From Clarkia xantiana subsp. parviflora (Eukaryota; Streptophyta; Magnoliopsida; Myrtales; Onagraceae), in assembly GCA_036873135.1 (NCBI GenBank), contig JAPTYO010000010.1, positions 26,343,772 through 26,407,771 of the forward strand: a DNA stretch of 64,000 bases. Reading direction: 5' to 3'. Numbering within the stretch: position 1 is the stretch's first letter; the number at the start of each line of letters is the position of its first letter. The notes below the pieces were generated by a model, which did no database searches, was not told the DNA's origin, and worked only from the letters and a program-made list of their open reading frames with translations. This document shows positions 11,274 through 22,920 of the stretch, in pieces. The position numbers and the translations under genes are program-made.

Positions 11274-12095
11274 CTCCCCTTGAATGTTCATAAGGGAATT
11301 GTGCCTCGTTAAAACCTTACTAGAAAAAACCCATTGGGATAAAAATCTAGTGAAAGAAAAAGAGTACACAATTATGGATCCCTTTTATAATCTACCTGGT
11401 TAAAAACCTTACCAGGGAAACCATGTGGGACAAAACATTGGTTAAGGGAAAAATAGTGCAGCTTTGTAGATTCTCCCCTGATGTCGGCATCACGTAATTT
11501 CATTAAGTCGGCGCAATTCAGTATTGTTCACCAATCTTCAAATTTCGCAGTCGGTAAACCTTCGGAAATACATTTGTACAGTCTTGTTGGATGTTATGTT
11601 TCCTTTTTCTCAACATCGTGGATGAAGAATGACTTGGAAAAATATGTTTCATCTTGTTTCCTTTGATGTAGTCTTCTTCCATCTAAGCGACACATGCTGC
11701 ATTATCCTCATAATCAAATTGCACAACTTCACCTACAATAAGGACAAACATTCCCTAATGTATTTGCGCTTCATAAAATTATCAAAGTTCGCACTGCATA
11801 ATATCATCATTTTTCTGCTAGCGTCACCGCGCTTCTCAAAAGTATCATTCTTCCAAGTTCCAAGTCAATTTGGATTTTGCATTCTTTTCATGCATTCTTT
11901 ATTTGTAAGATGCATCATATTTCTTATTGATATCATGATGATGCTAACTATTTTATCTCTTTTAAAGTCATCCATGTCCACGACCATGGTAATTATAACG
12001 GTTAGATGTACTCTATCGAGTTATTATTATAATTATAAACTGCAATACTCACTTCTGGGTGTGCGCTATAACCTCGTTATTTCATACATATCAAC

Positions 12096-12225
12096 ACTCA
12101 CTTCAGGGAGTTGAGTATATCCCGATATTATAATCATAAATTGCAACGCTCGAGCAAAATATATCTAGTGAGGAGATGCATATCAATTTACATCTTGATA
12201 TATTTCAGCATCAAGCACTCGTATG
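12096..12225. repeat. 130-bp direct repeat, left copy (filler beside the CACTA element)
   Basis: Nearly identical to 15256-15385; I see a single A/C difference (GAGGAGATG against GAGGCGATG). It starts ACTCACTTCAGGGAG and ends CACTCGTATG, directly abutting the truncated left side of the CACTA element. Confidence 0.85.
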
Positions 12226-14222
12226 TTGTATGTACCGACAAAAAAATAATATTCATCGGTAATTTTTTTGTCGGTAAATGTTGTATGTACCGACAAAAAA
12301 TAATATTCATCGGAAGTATGAATTATTACCGACGAAAGTATTAATCGTCGGTAATAATGTGTTTTACCGACGATAATTTAGTGTTTGTCCGTGAAAACAA
12401 CATATATTACCGACGATAAATACTTTTTCGTCAGTAATAACATTTTACATCGAGGAAAATAAATATTGTCGGTAAATATACACTTTACCGACCTAATGTG
12501 TTTCGTCGGTAAGTATTAACAACAATTTAACATTAAACTAAAATGTATCACCGACGAAATAATACATTTAGTCGGTATCCGAATCTACCGACAAATTTAT
12601 TTTCGTCGGTAAAGACATGTTTTACCGACGAAATAACAAAGTCCTCGGTAAAATTAGTTGTTACCGACAAAATATAATTTCCTCGTTGTATTATATTAAC
12701 CGACGATAATATATTTCCTCGGTAAAGACTTGTTTTACCGACGAAACAACAAATTTATCGGTAATAAGTCTAGCAGTTCGTTAAAAAAAAATTCCCACCA
12801 AGCAAAAAAAAAAAAAAAATCATTTTATCGATGAAATATACAATTTCTCGGTAAAAGATAGTTATTACCGATAAAATATAATTTTTTCGGTATAGATGAT
12901 TTTTTTCCGATGACTAATGAACTTCCTTGGTAAATATATTTTGTACCAACCTAAATACATTTGTCGGTAATGAATGCTTTTACCGATGACTAATACTAGT
13001 TCCTCGGTAAAGATATAAGAAAACAATATATTTGAATATAAAAAGAAAATGTTTTTTTTTTCTCTCGCTTCCAGCTTTGTCTACCAAAAGTCCAAAACCT
13101 AAGAAAGTATTTCAAGCGGCGGAGCACTTTAGGTGGTTTCCACTAGCCGATCCATCAAGTAGTCCGCCTTCGGATTCCCTATCGAAGCCATCCATGGTAA
13201 CGTTTCTCCCTCTTTCACTATCGATCTCTTTCTCTCCCTTCGTCCATCTCTCTCCTTCTCCCTCACGTTCCATGTCTACTTCTCGATTTAGATGATTTTA
13301 CTATGCAATGCGGGTGTGAATCACGTAATACAGTTAGGGTTTACAATCTCATTTCGGTTCTAATTGTGATGTGAAATAGAGTGGTCCTCAGCTGCGAACA
13401 AGTTGTATACCATGTGGGCCCTTCATCTTCACATGCGTCTCTCGATGAATTGGTATAAAGTCTATTTCGGTTTTTTAAGCAATGAATTGATGTCGAGGAA
13501 GAGGGCTTTATTACGGCTCTTGAGTTCCTTTTTGTGGTGGTTTTGCTCTGTGCAACTGTTGGAGCTTCCTCTTCCATTTCGTTGGTATGCTTTCTCTTCT
13601 TTGTTTGTATTTTTTTTTTTTTGTCATTTATGGCGAAATCAGAGAGTATTGCTGACAGGCGTGATTAACAAGCTGCTTTGTTTTATGCTGAATTCACTGA
13701 TTGTTCAAATTGGATAAATCCAAGTTGAATGCAACTAAATATACTTTTAAGTTGATTTGAAACTTATGGTAGATTTATGGGTAATTTGAGTTTTTTTTAT
13801 TATTTAAGTTTGTGGGTAATCTGAGTAGGCTTTTCTGGAAAATTTACTCTGCAGGTAACTGCTATAACAAAACACATGTGCATTTTCAAGAGCTTTACAA
13901 CGCAGAACTGTGAGTTACCAGTTAAACAAAAATATTTGGCCAACTAGAAGTTAAACAATTTAATGAATGAGTTTTGTTAGAATCATTCTTGACTATTTCA
14001 TTCTTTCATTGTTAATTCAGATGAAGAGAAATCTGCTTTATAGAGTCTTCTGCCTCAGCAAAATGGGAGAAAATGTGCACATTCTTCTATTCCTCCATGT
14101 AAGTTATTTATATATGGTTATATTATTGATATTATTGGTAGCTCAGACAGATCAATCTGAATGGTATATTTAAGTATTTCTTACTTGATGATAGTTGTAA
14201 AATTTGTCATATTTTTATACTC

Positions 14223-14318
14223 AGTATCATACTTTTAATATCTCCATAGATATTATATATAATATCTATGGAGATATTAAAAGTATGATACTGCATCACA
14301 TATATATGTGATGCAGTA
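14223..14318. repeat. Perfect 70-bp palindrome followed by an overlapping second palindrome
   Basis: 14223-14292 is a perfect inverted repeat with two 35-bp arms and no loop (arm starts AGTATCATACTTTTAATATC). It is followed by a second perfect palindrome, 14289-14318, centred in CACATATATATGTG. The two share TACT. It lies inside the CACTA element. Confidence 0.9.
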
Positions 14319-14450
14319 GCTGTTGTTGAATGTGTATAAAGTCTACTTCAGGCATGTTATCATAAATATAATTATGTTGGTTTTTCTTTTTGTGGTTGTT
14401 AATGAGCTTTTTTTTTTATCCAAACCATGATATAGTTTTTTTTTGGCAGT

Positions 14451-14554
14451 GCGTTGAGATTAATCATCAGCAGATGTGGATGCAATTTGATGGGCTTATG
14501 CAACTTACGGCACCCCGACCTAGATTAGTTGAGTCTTTTATGTATACTGGATGA
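14451..14554 (+). pseudogene. Possible captured exon inside the CACTA element
   Basis: A T-rich tract and a TTTTTTTTGGCAG acceptor-like sequence precede an open segment beginning CVEINHQQMWMQFDGL and ending at TGA near 14554. Capture of host gene pieces is common in CACTA elements. I cannot assign a family, and the frame is short. Confidence 0.25.
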
Positions 14555-15255
14555 TTCTAAATAATGCTTTCATCTTTATATATGATTGGCTTATCATAGA
14601 TTAAATTTTGTATATAACAATGGTGGGATTTGCTAATAAATTTATTTTAGTTTTATTTATAAAATTAATTTCTAGCTAAATGCACATAATTTGATGATAC
14701 CAAATGTCGTTCTTAAACCCCCTTCAACTAGCAAAATTGGTTTCGGATCATATTTTTCACTGACCAACCAGTTTATGCCAGTAGTAAAATTATCGACAAA
14801 GAACTTCGGTAATAATTTTTACCGACCAAATATGGTTTTGTCGGTGATACATCTTTACCGACCAAATATGATTTTGTCGGTAACCCGCTTTACCGACAAA
14901 AAAATTATTTCATTGGTAAAACATTTTCACCGACAATATATGATTTCATCGGTAAATATATTTACCGACCATGTCAAATTTGTCTGTACACCTTTACGTC
15001 GGTAAATATAATTATTATTTGATGAAATTGTAATGGTTTTACTGAGAAAGTTTTTGTCGGTAAAGATGTAACTATTTACCGACAAAAATTCATGGCACTT
15101 TTTTGTTGGTAAATGATTTACCGACGCCGCCTACAGCGACAAAACATTTCCCGACGAAATGTTGATTTTACCGACAAAATGGTTATTTACCGACGTTTTT
15201 ATTTGTTTTTACCGACATAATTTTTTTGTCGGTAATATCCTGACCTCTAATAGTG

Positions 15256-15385
15256 ACTCACTTCAGGGAGTTGAGTATATCCCGATATTATAATCATAAA
15301 TTGCAACGCTCGAGCAAAATATATCTAGTGAGGCGATGCATATCAATTTACATCTTGATATATTTCAGCATCAAGCACTCGTATG
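15256..15385. repeat. 130-bp direct repeat, right copy
   Basis: This is the native copy: it continues without a break into retroelement sequence (CATAACTCGTATGCC). The left copy at 12096 joins transposon sequence instead. Confidence 0.85.
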
Positions 15386-15608
15386 CATAACTCGTATGCC
15401 TCTACACTCGCTTCAGGGAGTGGAGCACATTAATACATAAATTGTTATGTCGTATGCCATAAAAATCGAATCTTGTAAATTCGATATATTACTGACACAT
15501 AAAAATAATATTGATTAGAATGTATAATGACAAATAATCAATAAATATAATAACACTGTCTGAATCAATGAAAAGAATCTCATTTTTTTTTCACGACCTG
15601 ATACCAAG

Positions 15609-16313
15609 TGCAGCCAATTTAAAAACTTGATTAACATAACTCTGTTGTATTTTCAGTTAGTCCTTCGTGACAAATGGTTCCATTAGTGAACATAAATAAG
15701 AAAATTAGTAAACAGAATAGAACCAAAACAAAATATATTAAGTAAATATCAACTTATTAATTAACACGCTTATCTTTTTCATATTAATGATATACGTTAC
15801 CCTGCAACGTGGGGATTCTCCTATTCGTTTCTCTAATGTATGCCTCCACGGTATAATGAGTTCTGATGAGTCACACTTATTTATATAAGATCTCTACAAT
15901 AAAGTCAAAGATAAATAACAAAAATTAGTTTATAAATAATAAATAGAATTCTAATAATTTGAAATTCATATTAGAAATAAAATGTAATCTCCCTTTAGGC
16001 AATGAGGAACAATAAGATAAAGAAGTAGCAAGCGTTATGCTTGTATAGTGTGGATCGAGATATATATGGATTTCTACAGTGGGTTCCTTAGAAACAAATT
16101 TGCTTTTGTGAGCAATTCGTGCTGATAAAGTTTTACGAAAGTACATAGTAATAGAATAGAGAATTTGGGGATGATCTTATTATCACACATATGAGCCCTT
16201 ATATAAGATTACATAGACTTTGGGAGGAAGTAAAATCAGTACAAAGAATATATATATATAAAATATAATATATACACATTATATTCAACATCCATAAATA
16301 TATATTCTAAACA
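15609..16313 (-). repeat. 5' LTR of the minus-strand retroelement
   Basis: On the minus strand it begins TGTTTAGAAT (at 16313) and ends ...GGCTGCA one base before a primer-binding-like TTGGTATCAG. A TATA-like TATATAAG lies near 16200. Only the part right of 16131 is clearly duplicated in the left LTR, so the 15609 border rests on the primer-binding site. Confidence 0.5.
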
Positions 16314-17399
16314 TTATGCCTTTTTTAATGAATAATAATCAAGTATAAACAGAATATAAACAAGAAGTCCAGTTTTTCTTTGGAGGAAATACCGGAATAA
16401 TAATTAAAGGGTTGAATTAAAATATAATTGATTAAATTAAGTAGATTCATCGGCCTTTAGATTAAACATATCAAAAAATATATATAATTAATAATTTTTT
16501 CCCCTTCTCTTATAATATGATACATCATTTCTTTTGATTTAATGACTAAGCTATCAAATTGAATTTAAGACGATTTCATTTGAAACAAACCTATAGGCTA
16601 TAAGAAGTGTCCATGGTCCTATCGTGTACTAACGTTGTCCCTATTGATCGATCAAATTATAGCAATTTATCATCTCAAATAAAAACATTCTTGTGGTTGA
16701 TATAGTCATGAACTTATTACAATTAGGGTGTGCAACGCACGGGGTGATATGTACGACACAGATAGTTAATAAGTTAAAATTGATTAAAATTATAGCGATT
16801 AATTTATTATAACACAATTGTATGTCTATATCTCTCTGGAGAATTTGAATGTATTACATACACTTGTAAGAATAATTTTATATCTTACCCGAACATAAAC
16901 TCATCAAGTTGAGTTACACCGTTGAACTCTCTCGCGTGTGGAAGTATATTCAGACCCGTAGGTTCATCAAGAACTTGCAAAATCTTCTTAATAATGCACC
17001 CTGACCTTGAACTCTAATTCACAAACAGAAGATTAATTTTTTTTAATCATTATATGAGTATGAAAAATGCATTTGGAGCACCAGACTTTGGACATAACTT
17101 TCTTACATGCAATCATCTCTTCCATCAAGCTTACTTCATTTGCAAATCTGAAAATGATCTTTGTCAACTTAGTTACCAATGGTACACAGATTCTAGTGAG
17201 AAACTAAAATAAGCAATATACTTTTTTCTTACATCCATAAGTATAAAGACAATGTATGTTGGTAGGTGGACGACCGCCATCCGAAGGCTAACATCTGTTT
17301 TCGAAATCCATCACGCTGATATGGATGTCTTTATATATTTAGGGATGCACCATAGTCAACTGAAGACGTTTCGTTCCTAAAACCTTCAGGAATCAACGC
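16314..17399. other. Intergenic, with a Helitron-like hairpin near 16729
   Basis: No gene is seen. Near 16726-16746 the minus strand reads CCCCGTGCGTTGCACACCCTAAT, a GC hairpin followed by CTAAT, compatible with a Helitron 3' end. The remainder is AT-rich. Confidence 0.35.
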
Positions 17400-17558
17400 A
17401 TGAATTGAATTCTTACCTTATCGAGATGAATGCATGAATGCAGAGATGCATGCATCTGTACATATGAATATGTTCCCCATGAATTGAATTCTTACTTTAC
17501 CTAGATGAATGCATGAATGCAGGAGATGCATGTATCTGTTCATATGAATTTGTTCCCC
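17400..17558. repeat. Tandem duplication, 2 x 79 bp
   Basis: ATGAATTGAATTCTTAC starts at 17400 and again at 17479. Both units continue through GATGAATGCATGAATGCAG and ATATGAAT.TGTTCCCC with a few differences. Short minus-strand frames across it repeat the same peptide and are not genes. Confidence 0.85.
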
Positions 17559-17857
17559 TGTCATCGCTTGAAAATTGCAGCGACTTAATTGCGCCTCGGT
17601 CTCGTTCATCGGTTTGACAGCAAACCCTTAGCTCAATGCATCGATTGCAACACTGAAAAATCCTCAGCTCCACATTCACCCTGTTATTATTTTTCATTCA
17701 GAATTTATATAATAATATATAGATATTTTGATAATTTTAAAGGTGATTTGTAGAAGTATTGGGGTCTTTATGAAATATTATAAAAGTTGAGAGTGTTTTC
17801 ATTATATATTTAGAAGTAAATAGTTAAATTAACTGATATAAATAGAGATTTTTTTAC

Positions 17858-18080
17858 CATGCTCCAAGAGCACATGATTTTGGTTTTTTTTATTAATAGG
17901 GGGACTTAATTGTAACATATGTAAAACTTTAAAAGTATGAAAAAAAATATGAAATTTTTTAACCACACCTAGTATTTGCATCATACTATTAATAATATTA
18001 ATTTTCCTCTAGTGTTCACCTTTAGGGAAATAGAAAAATACAAAAAAAAAGTATAAAAAACATGATGCTCTTGGAGCTTG
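17858..18080. mobile_element. MITE-like element, copy 1
   Basis: It opens CATGCTCCAAGAGCACATGA and closes CATGATGCTCTTGGAGCTTG, an inverted pair of about 20 bp. The interior matches 46563-46782 (GGACTTAATTGTAACATA, AAAACTTTAAAAGTATGA, ATCATACTATTAATAAT). No target duplication could be fixed, so the superfamily is unknown. Confidence 0.65.
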
Positions 18081-19690
18081 ATAGAAAGACCCAATAAATA
18101 ACAGTAGCGTTATAATTCCGAATTTGAATGATTTTGATGATGGATGAAGTTAGACAACTGAAATTGAAAAAAAATTCTTACTCCTTGTTCGATTTTGGAT
18201 TTTATTTTATCAATTTCCAATCTGTTCTAGTTAAATTCTTCATGATTCATCTATATACCAATATATAATTTGTGTTGGGTCCTCACCCCCAAAAGTCACT
18301 TACCTTTCAAAAGGTTTCACACATACTTTCCAAAAGTCACCTACCTTCTAAAGTTTAAACCAACCTATTTTGTCTGTTTTTTATTAAATTTTGTTATCAA
18401 ACCGGCTTAGACCGAAATCTTACCGATCTGACACAATCGATGGAAAAAACTAGGGCCTTTGGATATAGAACCAAATTGGGACAATTATAAACGCCGATAA
18501 GCTGAAGAAATCCGTAACTGTTGTAGCTATAAACTATGATTTAATATATGATATGTGATGCATTAATGATTCAACATATTTAGGGTCGCAAGTTTTTTAT
18601 GTATGCGGTTCAGAATTTGAAAAACACACTCAGAAAAGCTACCCGTTTAATTACATATATGGTGTCCCAACTATCAAGGGACAATCATGCAAAAACTCCG
18701 ATTTTTTCCCATAATGATCACTAAATTCTATACATGTTACTAGATAAAAATAGATTTATTATATTAAATGTAATTATCATAGTTATACTTTAACAACTTA
18801 TATAAATAACAATTTTAGAAATATGCACGTGCAAAGCACATGCAAAAATAACTAGTATAAAAAAATTGGATACTCATTTTTAAGTCTTTTTAATCATTTT
18901 CATGCTTAATAATAATAGTAGTTAATAATATATATAATATATACAAAAACCTTCCAGTTTTTTACATGACTTTCCAATTTCTTTGAGGATTAGTTACTAA
19001 TTAGCTACTTTAAATTTTATGGCTAGGAGAGTTTGCTATTTCAAGTTTTTGTAGCTAATTCACTAACCCAAGTTTTACCACTCGGGACAGTTTCTTTTTG
19101 TTGCTCGTTCCGGTTGAAATATTTCACTAACCAAAGTTTTTTTTTTCCCATTTTGCTAGTCCAAATTTGAAACAAAACGATATCAACATTAGTGAATTGC
19201 ATAGAAAGGCGAGAAAGTGAGTTAGGTTACTTGAAAGATGGCCATACTTGACATCACAAAACCATCTCACCATATCTTGACATTCTGAATCTTCTAATCA
19301 AATTCAACTACGAATCAATATAATGTAATGATGGAAGATAAAAAGAAGAAAGTAATTAGTAGGTGTCGTTGAGAACCGTCTAAATAATCGAAGGTATCTA
19401 AGTTTACCGTCTCTATTTTAGATTAGATTAAACACATTTAAAAATATTTTTTCAGTCATTTCTTTAACAATTTGACACGTTTTTTTAAGCACGATACATG
19501 ATGGAAAATGTAGGTTTTTTTTTTTTTCGTACAGAAAAATGTAAGATAATTAACACATTGTTGGATGAATCAAACTTGAACTAAGAAAGCTACTAAAACG
19601 AAACTTGGGTCTGCAATTTGTACAATCTATCAAAATTGGGCTACTGAATGGACGGACAAATAGCAAACCCAAGAAAACAGTAGAAGTAGC
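18081..19690. other. Intergenic, with a Helitron-like 3' end near 18856
   Basis: No gene is seen. At 18824-18844 a hairpin TGCACGTGC-AAA-GCACATGCA is followed by AAAATAACTAGT ending at 18856, resembling a plus-strand Helitron 3' terminus. The rest is AT-rich sequence reaching to the DnaJ promoter. Confidence 0.35.
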
Positions 19691-19695
19691 AGAAA

Positions 19696-19702
19696 TATAA
19701 AA
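19696..19702 (+). promoter_or_regulatory. TATA box of the DnaJ gene
   Basis: TATAAAA lies about 120 bp upstream of the ATG at 19822. The intervening leader is open in frame with the gene but has no upstream in-frame ATG. Confidence 0.5.
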
Positions 19703-19821
19703 TCTTGGCAGCTATCTCTCTCTGTCCAAATCCAGTTCGTAGCTTTCGTTCTTCTGCTGCTTGCTTCATCTGCAAATCAATCTTACCCTTGAAATCCTCG
19801 GGTGCAGAAATCCAGAGAGAG

Positions 19822-22504
19822 ATGGGTGTGGACTATTACAAGATCCTGCAAGTAGATCGTAGCGTCAAAGACGATGACTTGAAGAAAGCCTACCGCAAGC
19901 TCGCCATGAAGTGGCACCCCGACAAGAACCCTAACAACAAGAAGGAAGCTGAAGCCAAATTCAAGCAAATCTCTGAAGCCTACGATGTACGTAATCTCAC
20001 TAATTCTACTCTCAACTCCATCACTTCTTGATCCAATCCAATCAAGTCACTTCTCTGAATCGCAATATTGATTTGCCTAATTCAGGTTTTAAGCGATCAG
20101 CAGAAGAGAGCCGTGTACGATCAATACGGTGAAGAAGGGCTCAAGGGACAGTTCCCGCCCCCCGGCTCTGGCGGTGCTCCAGAAGGTTCTACTACGTTCC
20201 GGTTCAACCCTAGGAATGCTGATGACATTTTCTCCGAGTTCTTCGGCTTCAACACCCCATTCGGTGGAGGAATGGGCGATGCCGGAGGACCGCGCCCTGG
20301 GGGGATTCCCAGAGGATTGTTTGGGGAGGATATATTTTCGTCGTTCAGAGGCGGAGGAGGAGGAGGAGAGACCTCTGGCTATGCTGCTCCTCCTCGCAAG
20401 GCTCCAGCAATAGAGCGGACGTTGCCGTGTAGCTTGGAGGATTTGTATAAAGGCACAACCAAGAAGATGAAGATCTCTAGGGACCTCATTGATACTTATG
20501 GGTAAGCAGCTTTCACTGTTTCTTGGATTTCGCTGAGCTGATCTTGCTTAGTGCTTCGAATTTGCATCTTTTAGCCTCTCTGCAGAAAAAGTATGTCATT
20601 TTGAAACTTACCTTAGTCTGTTTGCAAGAATTCCATTCTTGGGTTAATTGGTCTTCATTTCCTAGTGAGTAGTGACAATATATGCTGATCAATATATAAT
20701 ATTTTCCATGGATTCACTGTTTAGGATGTCTTGAGATGATTTCCACCTAAGGTAATATGAAGATATCAAATTTATGCGACTGGCAAAGAAAGCATGAACC
20801 TTTGAAATGGAAATGACTTAGATTGACCCGAATTTGGGGACTAATATGTTTCTATCAAACTGAAAATTTTAAGGAGTCTTAGTGTCCTGTACTATAAAAC
20901 TAACTGGAATGTGGTGGTAAATCTAGCTAGACTTGAAGATAATGCTAATAGTTATAGTGATAAGATTTACTTCTTTTTTTTTGGCCGAGAGTCATAAAAT
21001 TTACTTGGCTTTGGTGTTTTTTTGCTGATACTTGACTTGGGTGTTTTCAAACTCTTTTTCAGCACCCCTTTTCCCCATCCATTGAAAAGTTAGGATAAAA
21101 AGATTTATCATACTTTTAACATTCAGATAGCATTTGAGGGACCTCGATTTGTTATGTTGTGATATGCTTGGACTTGGTTAGTCGGTGGCTTGATAAAGTT
21201 TCTCTGCTCATGGAAGTATAATTCTTCTTCTTTTTACTGCGCTCGTGAGATTTCACTGTCTCATAGCATGAAATTCTTCTGTTTCCTTTGGTAGAATAAT
21301 AAGAAAAGAGGGCAATCTAACTGTATAAAGCTACAGTGCTCGAATCAGCTTCAAAGTTCTTTGCTGAAGAAATACTGTTTTTGTGATGCTCAAGAAAATT
21401 CTGAGTGAGCAATGCTACAGATTGAAACTTATTGTGCAAATTGAATCTTTTCAATTTCTTCACGCTATGGACTATATTGCTCAATTCACTTTTTTTTTTT
21501 CCTGAAATTGGCGACGTTTTTTACACTGTGAATTTCAGAATTTTCCTTTTAAGAAAAATCTATGGTTAAGAACCTAAAAACAGTCCCAACTATAGCAATG
21601 TTACTAATTGCTGTCCAGTATTTAAAATTTGATATTCGGCGTCCAACTATTAGATTGGTTGATTCCCATTTTTTTCTCTTAAAATTGACGGAACAAAGAC
21701 ATGTGTTTTAAGCATCAAATAAGCTTAAACCATGAGCAACAAATCTGATATACTTCGGAAAAGTAGAATACATGTTTTGTTGCTTAAAACATCAATTTTA
21801 CGCCAAAATCAGCCCAAAAAGGTGAAAAACAACAAATCTGATAGTTGGGATACCGAATAGCAACATTTTAAATTTGAGACAGTGATTAGCAATATGGGCT
21901 ATAGTTGGAACTGTTTTTAGGTTCTTAACCCAATAATCTATGATTAAACTGTAGAATTCTTAGTAATACTTTAGATAAACAAGAAATTGAGTTTTTCTTG
22001 CTTTCTGCATTCTGGAATTGTATTAATCCTGTTAGAGTCATGTCTCTTTCAGCTGCAATTGAAGAACAATGATGGAATAGTGTAGAATTTCGCCTTCTTG
22101 TCTCTAAATACTAACATCGAATAGTCTGAAAATTTTCAATTTGCAGGAGACCCTCCACAGGGGAAGAGATCATAACAATTGAGATAAGGCCAGGCTGGAA
22201 GAAAGGAACGAAAATAACCTTCCCAGAGAAAGGAAACGAACAGCGTGGGATCATACCATCAGATCTTGTGTTCATCATTGACGAAAAGCCCCACAATGTG
22301 TTCAAGAGAGATGGGAACGATCTAGTCGTGACTCTAAAGATAACCCTAGTGGAAGCTCTATCAGGCTACACAGCACAGATTACAACCCTTGATGGAAGAA
22401 ATCTGACGGTCCCGATTAACTCTATTATCAATCCAACATACGAGGAAGTCATCAAAGGTGAAGGAATGCCTCTCCCAAAGGAACCCACCAAAAGGGCAAC
22501 TTGA
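19822..22504 (+). CDS. Type II (DNAJB-like) DnaJ/HSP40 co-chaperone, C-terminus frameshifted
   Basis: Three exons (19822-19986, 20086-20501, 22147-22504) give 312 residues. HSP40s deliver clients to HSP70 and stimulate its ATPase, here most likely in the cytosol. The J domain (residues 1-70) has the HPD triad at 32-34 ([11 protein letters not shown]). A Gly/Phe-rich linker ([10 protein letters not shown]..., a run of Gly before ETSGYAAPP) follows, then the substrate-binding CTD1 and CTD2. No CxxCxGxG zinc finger is present, so it is type [16 protein letters not shown] is the usual start. At 22494-22496 a run of three G stands where the family reading needs four. As a result the frame ends KRAT-stop at 22504. 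The next frame stays open to a TAA at 22585-22587 and encodes the normal tail ([19 protein letters not shown]...). With it the protein would be the usual ~341 residues. The second intron (1.6 kb) holds a MULE-like insertion. Confidence 0.9.
21563..21931. mobile_element. Small MULE-like element in DnaJ intron 2
   Basis: The 369-bp element has ends TGGTTAAGAACCTAAAAACAG and the inverted CTGTTTTTAGGTTCTTAACCC. The flanking 9-mers AAAAATCTA (21554-21562) and AATAATCTA (21932-21940) differ at one base. A related fragment (ATTAACGGAACAAA, CATGAGCAATAAATCTGATA) lies at about 44590-44720. Confidence 0.8.
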
Positions 22505-22920
22505 AGATCAAGTTCAATATCAAGTTCCCCGCGAGGCTTACTGCTGAGCAGAAGTCCGGGATGAAGAAACTGTTGACATCATCTTAATGGAACAGGTTCT
22601 GTCTCTACCAAGTTGAATTTTGAAAATGTGGTTGGTTCATGCATTTTCTGGGAGTGTTCTTCTGGATCGGATTGGCATGTTGTTGTTCCCTGTTCCTGAA
22701 ATGCAAATATATAGCTGGCTACATGAGTTGATTCAGGAACTGAAGCTGTATAAACTTACTAGTTAGGTGGGGAAAAAACTTCAATGGCAGCTATCTAAAG
22801 ATCATGTTTTGTTGTTGTTGTTGTTATTTCTACCTTGGGTAACTTCATGTTTGTCCCTTATGTTTTGCATTTTTTGGTAATTTCAGTTGGTCTGACAATT
22901 TATTTACCCACATCTATTTT
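22505..22920 (+). other. Displaced DnaJ C-terminal coding sequence and 3' flank
   Basis: 22498-22587 is conserved DnaJ C-terminal coding sequence, now out of frame with the upstream exon. After TAA 22585-22587 the sequence is 3' UTR-like, with GTTGTTGTTGTTGTT near 22811. Confidence 0.7.

Larger units (their letters stand above)
12226..15255. mobile_element. CACTA (En/Spm-like) non-autonomous transposon, left end lost
   Basis: The right terminus reads TCTAATAGTG (minus strand CACTATTAGA), followed by ACT at 15256-15258. ACT also occurs at 12096-12098, giving the expected 3-bp duplication. Both flanks carry dense inverted subterminal motifs of the type TTACCGACGAAA / TTTCGTCGGTAA (about 12230-13020 and 14770-15240), which are transposase-binding arrays in this superfamily. 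The left CACTA terminus is absent. The interior (13030-14700) holds pyrimidine-rich leader-like sequence and exon-like fragments but no transposase. Confidence 0.75.
11090..16313 (-). mobile_element. Non-autonomous LTR retroelement, interrupted by a CACTA element
   Basis: A minus-strand element is bounded by related LTRs at 11090-11273 and about 15609-16313. The primer-binding-like TTGGTATCAG (complement of 15598-15607) and the polypurine tract at 11274-11281 are in the right places. Without the CACTA insertion and its duplication the internal region is only about 1.2 kb. No gag or pol reading frame is visible, so it is a small non-autonomous element. Internal motifs such as ACTCACTTCAGGGAG recur at 12041, 12096, 15256 and 15407. 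Confidence 0.55.

Noticed and set aside
19705..19821. In-frame extension upstream of the DnaJ ATG
   Set aside because: It has no ATG and reads a presequence-like peptide by chance. MGVDYYK at 19822 is the conserved family start.
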